Positions 19,030-31,436 of a DNA stretch of 64,000 nucleotides are shown here, one piece after another (position 1 is the stretch's first letter; every line of letters starts with the position of its first letter). Position numbers and translations under genes: made by a program. The DNA is from Lithodes maja (Eukaryota; Arthropoda; Malacostraca; Decapoda; Lithodidae), in the NCBI GenBank assembly GCA_037953745.1, contig JBAKBP010001613.1, forward strand, positions 62,001 through 126,000, read 5' to 3'. The notes beneath the pieces were generated by a model. It had not been told where the DNA came from. It saw nothing but the letters and a program-made list of their open reading frames with translations, and did not search any database.

Positions 19030-20662
19030 TTGCAAACTAAACAAACCAAAATTGGGACAAGGACAATATAAAGTCAAATTAAATTATCAAAATCGCTATG
19101 TGGAAACAACGCTTACTAAAATGAAAATTATTAAATAAAAGAACACAATCCACCACATAGGGTGTACATTACTACATGAGCAAGTTAATCTGTTTCCCAA
19201 GCAAACTAATCGCACATATAACAACGCACTATCGTCACGTTAAAGGAAGTAGTCAAGTTTGGGTAGTCCGGGACGTTCTGGCAAATTTGACTAAACTCTG
19301 CATGAATAAAGAAACTAAATGTTAAATGTCAAAATATTATTTAAAATCAAATTTGCAACATGACAAGACATTAACAATAGTACAAAATACAAATATTGAT
19401 AAGATATCTATACTATTACAAAATAATATATAAAATACAGTACAGCACTCACTAACGATAGTGCTATCGGGTAGGTACCTGTAAGCATAGCATGCCTCAA
19501 GTGACCCCTATCAATAACTACCCTACAAATAACCTACATTTATAGCACAAATAAACTAAGGAAATCGCAAAAGTAAGCAATTGATACTATCGACAATGAA
19601 TACATATAATATAAAGACAAATAATTGCAAAATATGAAGTAACAACAGATTTAAACAAAGAGTACTCTTTTAACAAGAACAATAAATTTAAAAAATCATC
19701 AATATTAATATTAATAATAGAAAAAGAAAAAGAAAAAGATAAACAATAAATACAGACAAAAAACAATAAATACAGACAAAAAGTAAGCAGAGGTTATACA
19801 AGAAACTTCAAGTTAAAAAGGCTTGATTAAAATTATTGATGTCAAATTTTAGAATACAGTCACAATAATTGACCCTAAAAAGATTAAATTTATGGAACAA
19901 TTTACTTGCCTCAAAACCTCTGTCCACTAAGAGTCTGTATAGTAACCTAGCTCTAGCCCAAAAGTCATCTACTTTAGTGCAGATTTTACAAAATCTTATT
20001 AATTGGGAATAAAAACAATTATAAGTTATTTTACTATCGATATTACTACTAGGGAAAGGAAAGTTTATTACGTTAAAATTAAAATCATCAACTTTGTGAT
20101 ATACTTTAAGTATGCACTGTTCATTAACAATCTCTATATTTATATCAAGAAAATTTTCAACTTTATAATTTACGTTACATTGTGTGAGGGGAATAGAATT
20201 AGGGTAAATAAGTTTAGCAACTTGATTAAAATTTAACAAATTGCAAACAAGAATATCATCAATATATCTACTATTATTACTTAACAGTTTAGCAAGTGCT
20301 AATTTTTCTGGGATTTTATTTTTCTTGCTACTGTCAACTAAGTCTTTTATATATTTAAATTCTAAAGCAAGCAAGAATAAGTCTGCAATTAAAGGGCTAG
20401 CATTTCCACCCATAGGAATTCCTAATATTTGTTTGAAAATGTACGGGCCGAATCTAACATAAGTATTGAAAAGGAGGAATTTAAGGGCATCTTTAAGTTT
20501 AGTTCTATCAAAATATACAGAACTAGTGGGAGTAGAGCTAAGTGATGCATTATTAAAATATGTATAAACATTTATGAAATAATTACCATTCCCAACGAAC
20601 CTGTCAAAGTGCAAATCTATAATAAAGCAAAGCTCTGAATATACTAAATCTAAAGGCAAATT
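19030..20662 (-). mobile_element. Penelope-like element, 5'-truncated
   Basis: It holds the RT reading frame (20659-19808) followed by a long AT-rich 3' region down to about 19030, which is repeated at 1-985. The 5' side is cut where a CR1 3' end begins at 20663. The palindromic block around AGTACTCTTT (19650-19670) is shared with the 1-985 copy. Confidence 0.65.
19808..20659 (-). pseudogene. Penelope-like reverse transcriptase (C-terminal part)
   Basis: 283 residues, uninterrupted but lacking the N-terminal RT blocks. The core shows GIPMGGNASPLIADLFLLALE and RYIDDIL (YIDD at 20255-20266), then FLDINIEI, KVDDFNFNVINFPFP and a basic helical tail. The GIPMG...SP motif followed by (Y/F)xDD is the pattern of Penelope-like RTs. 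No GIY-YIG nuclease follows the RT, which would fit the group whose nuclease is N-terminal (Naiad/Chlamys type) or one without it. The N-terminus is missing, so this cannot be tested here. Confidence 0.6.
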
Positions 20663-21135
20663 ACAGTAGACCCTCTGGAAAAAGTCAAACTATGCCTGTG
20701 TATCCAGCTCAGTACCAGTACTTGCACTGCTGCGGTCGTTCACGGTGTTGGCGGCGGCGGTAGCAGACGCAACATTTTTACTATTCTGTATTTTTGCTTT
20801 ATAATCAAACTTCAAATCTTGTCTTCCCCATGCTTTATTCAGATTACTTTCAAACTCCCTTATTGATTCAGAATCGACTACATACTGGGGCAGTGCGTTC
20901 CACTCATTTACCACTCTATCACAAAATGAGTTCTTTGCCTTTTCAAGCCTATTTCTTTCTTTGTAAATTTTCTTAGAGTGTCCTCTCGTTCTTGTTCCCT
21001 CCCGCATCAAGAAGATACCTTCACACACATCCTCATCATACATTACTGACACTATCTTAAAAGTCTCTATCATATCCCCTCTCTTTCTCCTATATGCCAG
21101 TGTCGGAAGTCCCAGTGTCCTCAACCTCTGCTCAT
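20663..21135 (-). pseudogene. CR1-like element 3' end, truncated
   Basis: 144 residues of ORF2 C-terminus (from LPTLAYRRKRGDMIETFK to the stop at 20690), same family as 6375-10327. The 3' tail stops after CTACTGTAA and abuts the Penelope-like element. The 5' side is cut at 21135, where the I-like 3' tail begins. Confidence 0.85.
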
Positions 21136-21344
21136 AGTTGTTGTTGATGATGCTTTTATTTTATACTAGCCCACTGGGCCTAGGCCCTCTCAAGGCTAGT
21201 GGTGGAGGAGGTGGTACAGAGTTTAAAGTCACGTATATGTCAGTAGTTATATGTTATTGTATAAATTTATAGCTCTCAGGAAGTGACGAATAGGGGTGAA
21301 ATTGAAAGAGTCTGAGTCAGAGAGGATGCCATGTAATGAGGTGT

Positions 21345-22316
21345 TCAGCAAGAATTTCCGTCATTCAGATGCATAGACGGGACAAATACAAAGAAAGTGA
21401 AAACAGTCAATGATGTATGGCAATGTTGGCATTCAGGTGGTTGACCACGAGGGGTGGACATCAGGTAACCATGTGTGAGGCGTGTGTGGCCTAAACGTAA
21501 TCTAGTTAATAGGGTTTGGTCTGCGTGTGAACCATTAATTGAAGAGGGCCACAAGTGTATGTCATCCTTAATGGAGCGAAGGTGGCCAGTTAATGGTTGC
21601 GCTCTCCACTCAACTCGCCAATCGTCATAAACATGGCGACGGAGGACAGGGAGCATATCCTCCGAACGCAGCAAAGTAGTAGAGGGTGTACCATGACACG
21701 CTTGCTTAGCGAGGAAGTCTGCACGCTCATTCCCGGGAATTCCTACATACGCGGGGATCCAGCACAGTGTGATGGAACGATTAGCGCAATGTAATTTGTG
21801 TATTGTGTGGATGATAGTCTTGACCAATGGGTTCTTGGGGGCAAATACACATAAGGCTTGCAGTGCACTCTTTGAGTCACTACAGATAACGACCCGTGGA
21901 GAGTTCCTCGACAATGAAGAGATGGTGCTTAAAGCACCTTGAATAGCCCATAATTCAGCAGTGAAAACTGTGGAGTGATGGTGTAAGGTACTTTGATACA
22001 AGCCATGGTCTGAGACTGCAGCGCAACCCACAGCATCCGCATTTTTCGAGCCATCGGTGTAAATGAAAACAGCCGGGATGTGATCATCAAGATGTTGTAA
22101 AGTGAGATGTCGACATTGAGATGGGGCTTGGGCATAAAGTTGAACCGCTAAGTGAAAGCAAACTGTAGGGTGTTTTAGGGTCCATGGAGTGATGTGACTA
22201 GGAGGGGGAGTAATGGGAGGAACGGTGATACTGTAAGTGGAGAGCAATTGGCGAGACAATATTGGGAATGGCACTGGAATGGTTGAACGATAGTTATCTG
22301 TGGAATGGAATAGTTC
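21345..22316 (-). pseudogene. RNase H and C-terminal domain of I-like element
   Basis: RNase H motifs: FIYTDGSKNADAVG (first Asp), FTAELWAIQGAL (Glu), VICSDSKSALQAL (second Asp) and GIPGNERADFLAK. A CxxC pattern near the end (PECQHCHTSL) is typical of the tail of these proteins. The frame ends at 21345. Its upstream portion is the RT on the other side of the foldback insertion. Confidence 0.8.
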
Positions 22317-22318
22317 TA

Positions 22319-23732
22319 TACTCCGGACAGCATAAACAGACCGTTGGTAGGGCAGAACTTGACAACACTGTTTTACCCTCGCTATCATGTGATAAGTTGA
22401 TAATGCGGCCGAGAAACCATTTGCCCTCTCTCTCTCTCTCTGGGAGATGAAATTGTACTAACTTAATTATTAACGTGATTTTTATATACCCTAAATCTAT
22501 ATATATGATGTCTTAAATTATAAAATAAACTATTGGTCAAAATATTCTGTGGGGCAGACTTTAAAGTGTTTGCTTTTATTGTACGGTTTTCTATAATCAT
22601 AATGAATGGGATACTTCTCTATAGTAGAAAATTATCCAGTGTTTCTGATGTTATGACTTTTTTTCCACACCACCATTGAGGTAAAAGTCTAGGTGCGTTT
22701 ATTTTTATAGAGGTTTCCTCAGTATGTACTGTATATGAATACATATACAATAGTCGAGTCATGGGTGGAAAGGTTAAGGTGTTAAACCTGTGGGATCAAA
22801 TGAACCAATTTAAAAATCATTAGGATGTATCATCAGGATGTATTAGTTTAGCAGTACTCTCTTCAGTACAGAGACTAAACGCGCTTGGCTACCGTGACCG
22901 TCTGTCTGTCTGTCTGGATTTCTCTCCGTCTACGCGCTTGGCTACCGTGACCATCTGTCTGTCTGTCTGTCTGTATTTCTCTGTCTATCTGTATATCTGT
23001 CTGTCTGCCTGCTTGTGTATAGGTCTGTTTGTCTATCTGTCTCTCTGTCTGTACATCTGACTGTTTCTTTTTTTGTCTGTATAGCTCCCTGTTTGTCTGT
23101 CTGTCTGTATATCTATGTTTGCTTATCTGTTTGTCTGCATGGTATGTACTTTATATCTGACTGTTTGTATATGTGTATATCTATATGTCTGTTTGTCTGT
23201 CTGTTTATATGTCTGTCTGTTTGTCTATCAGTATACCTGTCTGTCTGTCTGCAAATATGTCGGTGTGTCTATCTGTATATCTAACTGTCTAAATCTGTAT
23301 GTCTGTTTGTCTATCTGTATATGTGTCTGTCTGTCTCTGTCTATCTGCCTGTCTGTATGTTTGTATATATCTCTATCTGCCTGTCTGTATGTTTGTCTAT
23401 ATCTATATATTTCTGTCTGTCTGTCTGTCTATCTGTATATCTGTGTCTGTCTATCTGTTTGTTTATCTGTCTCTGTGTCGGTCTGTCTGTCTATCTGAAT
23501 ATCTGTCTGTCTGTGTGTATATCTGTCTGTTTGTCTGTATATATGCCTGTTTGTCTGTATGTATATCTGTATATCTGTCTGTTTGTGTGTATATCTGCCT
23601 GTATGTCTGTCTGTATATATGCCTGTTTGTCTGTCTGTATATATGCCTGTTTGTCTGTGTGTATATCTGTATATCTTGACCAATATTTTGACCAATAGTT
23701 TATTTTATCATTTAAGACATTATATATATACA

Positions 23733-23767
<35 letters not shown>

Positions 23768-23819
23768 TTTAGAGTATATAAAAATCACGTTAATAATTAA
23801 GTTAGTACAATTTAATCTC

Positions 23820-23879
<60 letters not shown>

Positions 23880-23986
23880 GGCAAATGGTTTATCGCACGC
23901 ATTATCAACTTATCACCTGATAGCGAGGGTAAAACAGTGTTGTCAAGTTCTGCCCTACCAACGGTCTGTTTATGCTGTCCGGAGTA
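22319..23986. mobile_element. TA-flanked foldback/MITE-like DNA element
   Basis: 1,668 bp flanked by TA at 22317-22318 and 23987-23988. It has inverted repeats of more than 200 bp (22319 to about 22552 and about 23675-23986) beginning TACTCCGGACAGCATAAACA. The TA flank suggests Tc1/mariner-type transposition. The interior has no transposase; it is AT-rich and then dominated by a TCTG-type repeat. The arms differ mainly in the length of CT/GA and AT microsatellites. Confidence 0.75.
22895..23680. repeat. TCTG/TATC mosaic simple-repeat array
   Basis: About 790 bp of degenerate TCTG, TCTA and TATA tetramers. It yields long meaningless open frames rich in Cys, Leu, Ser and Val. A unit with GCGCTTGGCTACCGTGACC is duplicated at its start (about 22879 and 22933). 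Confidence 0.9.
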
Positions 23987-23988
23987 TA

Positions 23989-24885
23989 GTAGAGTTGGGT
24001 CATGACGGAGGCGAACAGCCGTACGCATGAGGACTAATCGACGGTGGTAGGCTAGAGGTAAGGTCCCAGCCTCACATAGGATATTGTAGACACGAGAGGA
24101 ACGGAATGCCCCCGAGCCAATGCGGATGCCCAAATGGTGTACGCTGTCGAGGGTTCCTAATGTGGAAGCAGAGGCAGTGCCATAGACAGGGCTACCATAA
24201 TCTAGGGCTGAGAGGATGGTAGCTCTGTAGAACAGTAAAAGTGTAGCGCGATCTGCGCCCCAATGGACTCGTGCGACTGTTTTCAGAACATTCATTTTCT
24301 GGAGGCAACGTGCCTTTAAGCAGGCAATGTGACTCTTCCAATTGAAGTGAGTATCAAAGATTAAACCAAGGAACCTGGTATGTGGAAGGATCTGAATATT
24401 AGAGTGTCCCATGGTGAGAGTAATGGACTGTTTACGTAAATGTCGAACATTTCTATAGAATACAACGGCGTTAGTCTTTTCAGCAGAAAATTGAAAACCA
24501 GCAGTGGATGCCCAAGAGTGGATGGATTTTAGAGCAATGTTGAGACGCCGTTGTATGTGAGTCAGACTGGGAGAAGTATAATATATTGCGAAGTCGTCCA
24601 CATACAAGCTATACGATATTTCAGGTGGGAGGCTGCGTATGACACTATTGATCGCCATAATAAAGAGTAAGCTGCTAAGGGCACATCCTTGTGGTGTTCC
24701 ATTAATTTGTGACATAATGTCCGATAGGAGACCATTATTTTTGACCTGGAATGTACGGTTAGAGAGAAAATGTTGTAAAAAGCAGGGAAGAGGACCCCGC
24801 ATGCCAGAATCGTGTAAATTTTTTAAAATCCTGTGTCTCCATGTTGTGTCATAAGCCTTAGCAATGTCAAAAATATAGGTTTGAC
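23989..24885 (-). pseudogene. Reverse transcriptase of I-like element, 5'-truncated
   Basis: It begins mid-domain at FDIAKAYDTTWRH (motif A), continues through INGTPQGCALSSLLFIMAIN and LYVDDFAIYY (YVDD at 24593-24604), then FLGLIFDTHFNWKSH and the thumb region. It ends in RLRHDPTLL, where the foldback element inserted. The upstream RT blocks and the endonuclease are absent, replaced by the DIRS-A terminus. Confidence 0.85.
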
Positions 24886-24886
24886 T

Positions 24887-25221
24887 CCTGTAAGGAGATA
24901 AAGAAAACCTAATATTTAGTAGTGGCCCCGTAATCATTGACGAACATGCCTATTACATAAGGCATCCTCTTCAAACACTAATCCGCCGTAGTTTGAATCT
25001 ACCGCGCAGAGCATTTAAAATCTGAGGAGCCTTCATCATGAGCGCACGCGACCTCACTCATGGCTTCAGTCATTATGAATTGGGTTCTCACTACGAAAAA
25101 ACTTTGTAAAAAATAAAAACAAAAAGAAAATAAGAATAACTATCCAATAAGCTTTCCATCATATCGTGGATGTACTTGTGTGGATCTTTGACCAGACGCT
25201 GATTCAGGCGTCATTCTTCCT
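24887..25221. repeat. DIRS-A left terminus: extension plus inverted terminal repeat
   Basis: 24957-25221 is the reverse complement of 33220-33484 with few mismatches (about 265 bp). The outer 24887-24956 is an extension not present at the right end; its reverse complement lies internally at 25299-25366. Confidence 0.85.
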
Positions 25222-25298
25222 TCACTGACATATCAAGTAAACCAAAATCCTTAATACATCAACGAATGGGAAGGGGATGGTCGGGAGGGCCCCAGTCG

Positions 25299-25405
25299 TC
25301 AATGATTACGGGGCCACTACTAAATATTAGGTTTTCTTTATCTCCTTACAGGAGTCAAACCTATAATTTATTAGTGGCCCCTCCATCATTGACGAACATG
25401 CCTGA
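25299..25405. repeat. DIRS-A internal complementary region
   Basis: 25299-25366 is the reverse complement of the left extension. The next bases (25374-25405) repeat TAGTGGCCCC..CATCATTGACGAACATGCCT in direct orientation, as expected if this half complements a right-end extension. In DIRS1 such a region is thought to guide circular DNA formation. Confidence 0.75.
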
Positions 25406-25929
25406 TTTCTAAGACTGGAGGGGGACATTCGTAATCATATCATAACTCTAGAAAAGCAGATAATCAAACAACCACATAGTATTCTTACTTTGAAAATATA
25501 TTTACACATGGCGCAGCCCATATACTGTATATACAAAAAGGGGGTTCAAGCAGGTGCGTACTTCAAAGAAGCCTGCTTGACAAAAAGGGTAACTCTGGAG
25601 ATTCTGTGAACAGATCTGTAGTTACAAAGGCACCCCACTCAACGAGTGGTGACAAAAATAACAAGTTATAAGTTTACATGTGCACATATAACCCCATAAT
25701 ATTCGTGGAAATATTTTGCAAAATATCTCCACTGTTTAATACTAAATTGCTTTCACAGCTAAAACTACTATAACAACCCTGTTGTTTGTACTAACATTGT
25801 ACTATCACAATTTCTGACCCTGAATAGAACAGAGAAATTTTCATATCACATTATCCATCACAGCTCTTACACTCCGGCGGGGTCTAGGGTGTCCTATGTT
25901 ACACTGAATGCCCCCCCCCCCCCCTTTTT

Positions 25930-26910
25930 CTAGACCCTCTGCCTTAAAGCTATACATGGTAAGGAAGGTTTGTCTAGAGCAACTGACAAGTATAGAGTCA
26001 AAAACGTATGATTAGAAGCCCACAAATGTGTGGACGTAATATCTTCTACTGAAAAGTTCTTCAGGAAACGTAAAGAGGCTGCCCATTTGAGTAAATCGTG
26101 GGCCCTACCCACAATGCCGGGATTACTCTCTTTAATGACTTCGACCAAAAGAGAAGCCAATCTCCGTTTCAGTAAGCGTTTACCCGTACTTGCTACCCAC
26201 AAAGCACCTTGGGGGTTTAGAGGAGCTACTCTCAAATATTTGGTTAGAGCTTGCACTGGACATAGATTATGGTGCACCTTTCCCCTTTTTAACGCCGGCA
26301 CAGTGAACTCCGAAAACATGTGTGCACTGTGCTCATTCTTGGCTACAAATCCTGGGGAAGGTGCAATGTGAATACATTCATTAAGTCTACCAAACCTAAG
26401 GCAATTAGGTGTGTTGCTCATCGCCGCCAGCTCAGACACTCTGTTCCCGCTGGCCAAAGCCAAAAGGAATACAGCCTTTTTTAAGAGTAATGCAAAATCT
26501 GCAGTATTTTGGTACAGACGAGAGTGAAGTAAAGACAATGCTTTGTCCAGAGACCAAGTAGGCATGAGCTGACGGGGAGGTGGGCGGAGTTTAAAACATG
26601 CTCTCATAAAACCTGTTTCCTCCGCTACCGGTATGGAGAGACCTGTAAGGTCTAAAAAGGGCACTCTAATCGCAGTTAAGTGATTTTTTAACGTTACCAC
26701 AGATAAACGTTTCTGCTCAAACAGATAATTCAAATACTTAAAAACTAACGCCACTGAGGGTACAGTCTGTTCTGTTCTAATGATCCAAGAAGTAAAGGCT
26801 TGCCAATGTGATTGATACTGCCATTTCGTAGACTGAGTATATTGATTTATTAATTTACTGGTCACATCTCTACCATATGGTGCTAGCCACTTGGCCTCTT
26901 GAATGTCCAT
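25930..26910 (-). pseudogene. Tyrosine recombinase of DIRS-A
   Basis: About 326 residues from Met at 26910, overlapping the end of the RT frame by 27 bases in another frame. An N-terminal SAM-like helical part (LINQYTQSTKWQYQSHW, LNYLFEQKRLSVVTLKNHLTAI) precedes the catalytic domain: LALASGNRVSELAA (first Arg), PALKRGKVHHNLCPVQAL, AHDLLKWAASL (normally HxxR) and FLTLYLS (Tyr). The second catalytic Arg reads Leu (HDLL), so strand exchange is probably lost. It would join circular cDNA to the chromosome. Confidence 0.8.
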
Positions 26911-28787
26911 AATGCAAAAGTCAGCGAGGTCGCTAGGTTGCCAATCGTGTCTAAGTGGAAATACTCGACCGGGAGCGACACCGGGTGCGGGCACCACGTC
27001 TTTAATTGCTGGTACCATAACTGCGCCGGCCACAGGGGCGCGATTAGCGAGACTAAGCCTCGATAATCTCGTAGTTTGTTCACTACGTGGCACATTAGTG
27101 ACGCGTCTGGCGGCGGAAACAGATAGATGGAGCTCCATCTGTTCCAGTCTGTCACTAGGGCGTCTGGCCCCCCTGCCGGCGTTCTCGTCCGGCGGGTGAG
27201 GTATAGAGGGAGTTTGTGAGTCTCCTCGGACGCAAACAGATCCACTTGTGGATGGGAGAGCTCTGCAATCATTAGGTTGAAAATGGGTTGCTTGAGCTCC
27301 CATTCTACTGTCGTGCTCTGTCTCCAGGACAGAGCGTCTGCCCAGACGTTTGCTATGCCTGGGAGATAAGATGCGTGAAGATAAATGTCTAGCCTGTTGG
27401 CTAGAGTAAAAATCTCTTCCGACACGTTTAGCAACTTCCGTGATCTCGTTGACCCCTGTTTCTGAATACAGTGAACTGCATTCAGATTGTCCATTCTGAA
27501 GGCCACCGACTTGCCCCGTAAAGTAGAGCCGTGAGCCTGAAGGAAATACAAGGGGACTAGTAATTCTTTGACATTGATGTGGGAGATTTCTAAGTGGGAC
27601 CAAAGCCCCTGACCCTGGTGCCCCTGGTTTGACTGAAAACCCCAACCTATTGTGCCTGACGCATCCGTGTCTACCCATACCGTTGGCGGAGGAGAGGTCC
27701 ATGACATTACTGAGTGCAACATTTCCCTCTTCGCCCAGACCGCTAGTAAGGTGTGGATTAATTTTGGTATGGGCCATAATTTTCCCGCCGGTAAGAGTGG
27801 GAAATATTTGTTGCCCTCCAATATTAACCGTTTTACTTTCAACCGACCCAACATTACAGTTAGTTGAATCCAGTTGAGAGAGCCGACCAGAGACTCCCAG
27901 ATCCTCCGTGTCGTAGTCAGACTGTGAAGAACATGAACAGTTTCCTGCGAAACCTGTTTCGATTGTCCACACTCTGACTCGGAGTGAGAGCAGCTGTGTC
28001 CCAAACCAGCCCTATCCACTGAACTACTCGTGAGGGAACAAGGTTTGACTTTACCAGGTTTTCCTTGAACCCTAGAGTTTTGACATGATTTAAAGTTATG
28101 TTGACATGTTTGATGAATAATTGCTCTGTCTCTGCCACCACCAGCCAGTCGTCTAGGTACCACAAAAATTCTGATTCCTTGCTTTAACAATGGCATCAGG
28201 GCTTGCCGGACTAATTTCGTGAATAATCGAGGTGCCAGGTTCAAACCGAATGGCATCCTCTGAAAAACAAAATTTTGATGCCTGATCCGTAAGGCCAGAA
28301 ACCTTTGAAATCTTTTGTTTACCGATACGTGCCAATAAGCGTCTGTCAGGTCTAGGGAACACATCCAACCTCCCGGCGGAAGTGTTAGCCTGATTTGGTG
28401 TACTGTTAACATTCGGAATGACTCGTTGTGAATGTGAAGGTTCAGGTACGACAGGTCTACGACCGGTCTCATCTGAACACTGTCCCTTTTGGAAACCAAA
28501 AATAGCTTGGACATGAATACTGGGTAATTTGGAGGGACCGGGATGATGACATGCTTGGCAATCATTTCCTGGACCAGTGACTCCACCTCTAAAGAAACTA
28601 GATTCGCCGTTGTCGGCTGACGTAAGCGAGGTCGCCGGAGCCACTGCCAAGTGATGCCTTTGCGTGCCACCATCCGTGCCCAAGTGTTTAACGGCCATGC
28701 TTGGTGACACGTTCGGAACGACCCAGTTAGCAGACAAGGGTTCGCCGGCTGTACTACCCTCGGATCCACCGGCCTTGAGACTGGCAC
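26883..28787 (-). pseudogene. RT-RNase H-methylase-like polyprotein of DIRS-A
   Basis: RT blocks: MRPVVDLSYLNLHI, MCSLDLTDAYWHVSV (motif A intact) and FQRMPFGLNLAPRLF. YLDDWL (28145-28159) lies in a second frame, open from 28165 to 27917, so two compensating frameshifts surround it. RNase H follows in the first frame (VDTDASGTIGWGF, INVKELLVPLYF, FRMDNLNAVHC, NVWADALSW). A Dam-methylase-like segment comes next (PQVDLFASEE, YLFPPPDASLM, IAPLWPAQLWY), as in other DIRS elements. Confidence 0.8.
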
Positions 28788-28892
28788 CGGGAGTGAGAGA
28801 GACTTTAGTTTTTTTATGGTGGTGGAGTTTGTGGTGGTGGACGCTTCGCCAGCTGGCTGGCGTTGGCAGAAGACGGGCCCTGACCTGGCTTA

Positions 28893-31436
28893 TTATTGCT
28901 GCGTCCTCTCTGACCTGAAAAACCTACCCTGTCTATGCCTGTACTGACCTTGAGGGGAGGAGGACTTAGGTGGATGAAAGGGCTTAGATCCCCCCGACTG
29001 AGCCTTAGCGACTGGCTTGGGTTTGGGGAAGTTAAAGGCAGGTTTCTTAGAAGGGGTGGGACTATGTTTAAAGGCCTGAGCCATATTAAAAACTGTGCGC
29101 CACACTTCAGGGGACATTAAAGAGGGAGTGAGCACTGGTGATATGACCACCTGATTCGCAATGCGATCAGGAAGCTTCCGTACCAAGGACATTCTGAGAT
29201 CTTGTCTCGCTCGTACCGCCTCAAGCAAGGCTGTGCGTATGTCACCCAATGATTAGATTGACGACTGAAGAAGCAGTCGCTGGGACAGTTCAACCGATCT
29301 TCTGGCATCCGCGTCTGCGATTGCCTGAGTGGACCGGAGCAATGACTTTGCTACCTGTTGTGACACTATGTATTGGGAGAATAGGCGAAAAGCTTTCCCC
29401 CGTAGCCTAAATTCTCGGTCTAGGTGAGTTGGGGTAGGGGTAGTGAAAGGGTCTTTTAGTTCACAAAGATTAATTTTAGGGGCAGCTAAGAAAGCAAACA
29501 AAGCTGAAGGGACTCCGCCGGCAGAACACACTGGCATGGAGAACCAAGAATGAGTATCTTGAGGGATCTGGTGGGAAGTTTTGGAAGTAAATGTGGTCGC
29601 AAAGTTTTGAGCCTCTGTCTCCCATTCCACCCAAGGTCCTGGACCCAACTGCCCCACCTTCAAGACTGGATTAGCGGCTGTGTCTGTGACGGTTTGCAAA
29701 TCGAGTTCTGGAGTGAGAGCTGACAGTGTCTTAATGTCATTAAACCCATCATGTTTAGACCAGTCAGAAAACAATTTTGAAGCTGAGGCAGAGGGTAAAG
29801 CAGGCTTAGCAGTATAAACAAAATAGTCCTGGTGATAATAACTAGATATAGCCTTGACATTGACATCTAGTACATTCCCCAAAGTATCCAAGGCCCTTAA
29901 TTTCTTAGATTTATTGCCTTGGATGACCCATTCTTGCGGCACTGGGAGTTCCCCTGACAAGGTAGGTTGGGCGAGCTCTGGCTTAGTGGGGGTCAAAAGG
30001 ACCCATGACTCGTCTGGGCCGTAAAGCAAGGGCATAGCTACCTTTCTGAGAGGAGCTTTGTCTAAAGGGGGCGGATTGACATCCGTTATAACCCTTACAT
30101 TCGAAGTGGTCAATGCCGCCGTAGCAGGCCTAGTGACCCCCGATGGTGACATAGAGGGAGGGTGAGGGATCTGAGTCAAAGCAATAGAAGTCATCAGAGG
30201 CCGTACCGTAGAGCTTGTCGTGGGGGCTCCCAGGTCCACTGTAGGACTTTCCGGCTGTTGGCCAAAAAATTTAGATAGAGCATTAACTAGTAGCCCATCA
30301 ATTTCCTGTGCTGTGACAAATTTATTTGATGATGTACTCAATGGTGAATCAATAAGATCTTGTGCAGCGTCTAAGCCTGAACCCGACTCTTGCACTTCCA
30401 TATCTGATATAATTGAAACCTCGTCTTTATCATCCTGTTCCTCATGAGAGGATTCCGCCGAAGCTGGGGTACCATCTTGTTGCCAAGATAAGTCAGGAAT
30501 AGAGGATGGGATCGCCGCGTCCCGGTGGACGTCAGCCACTGTGTGAATAGTTTGAGCCAGAAGTGGGTGGTCAGGCACTGGTCGAGAATATCGCCAAACA
30601 CCTAAGCCTTGGCCTACACTCCCTTGGGAGTCCGAAACACTCTCAACCACTGAGCTCCCTGAACTCTCCAAATCCAGGGTTAAAATGCTAATAGGTAAAT
30701 TATCTTTAGGGACAGGCACTACACTGGACCCCTGAGACCGAACACTAGCTCTGTCTGGGGTAGAGGTATGACGAGAAGTACTAGATTCCGGCGAATGTCG
30801 GGAGGCCTTTCTATCATGGGAATCCTTTCTCGAAGATTTATGGCTGCGGCGTGACCGTGAACTACTCTTTGATTTGGAGGATTTATCGCCGTGACCACTG
30901 GTGGAACTTTCCGTCTTACTCTTCTTACTCGATGGTGAAGAGGCAAGACTGGGTGGCTGGTGTCTAAGTGGTGACCTAGACCTAGATCTCGCCCGAGACG
31001 AGGAGGCTGCCGCCGGAGGTGTAGGCTCACGTTGACGTTTCGAAGTAGCTGGGGCAGGAGATGACACAGAACCCTGTCCAGTCTCTGCCGGCTTACGGAT
31101 AGTTACTCGAGAGGAACGTTTAGGGGGAGGGTGCTCAATTAGAAGCCTATCCCAAAGTGGGACGTTATCACATTGAAGTGACTTATGAGCCACAATAGTA
31201 GTATAAGCTGCCATTTGTTGCCTAACTTCTCGTAAGGCGACCGCTGCGGTCTTATCATTGTCTTGTAATACTTTTACACTGAGTTGGGAGCAAAAGGAAC
31301 AGTTGCGCATCACCCACAGACCCCTTGAACGGTCTAGACATTTAACACACTTGACACAAAGAGTGTGCTCAAAAAGAGGGATACCAGCACAGGTTGGAGT
31401 AATGCATAAAGCAAAAACTGGGGCAAAGGTAGCCAT
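28893..31436 (-). pseudogene. Gag-like protein of DIRS-A with one in-frame stop
   Basis: About 847 codons in one frame, interrupted by a single TAA at 29253-29255 (727 residues before, about 120 after). The N-terminus is Cys-rich (CITPTC, CVKCVKC, CSFC), a likely zinc-binding module. A Ser/Arg-rich stretch follows (about residues 130-230), then acidic and Pro-rich linkers and a helical C-terminal half. After the stop the frame continues GDIRTALLEAVRARQDLRMS and ends in a basic Pro/Lys/Gly tail. The N-terminal start at 31436 precedes the first Cys pair. Presumed role: packaging element RNA. Confidence 0.7.

Larger units (their letters stand above)
21136..24886 (-). mobile_element. I-like non-LTR element split by a foldback element
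   Basis: On the minus strand: RT (24885 to about 23989), insertion 22319-23986, RNase H (22316 to about 21345), then a 3' UTR ending in a CATCAACAACAACT tail near 21136. Removing the insertion and one TA rejoins the reading frame exactly. The 5' end is cut at about 24886 by the terminus of DIRS-A. RT plus RNase H after the RT is the layout of the I group. Confidence 0.75.

Noticed and set aside
22895..23680. CRISPR-like array
   Set aside because: The unit is a 4-bp simple repeat without spacers, in a eukaryotic transposon.
23015..23698. Cys/Leu/Val-rich open frames of about 90-150 codons on both strands
   Set aside because: They are translations of the TCTG/TATC simple-repeat array.
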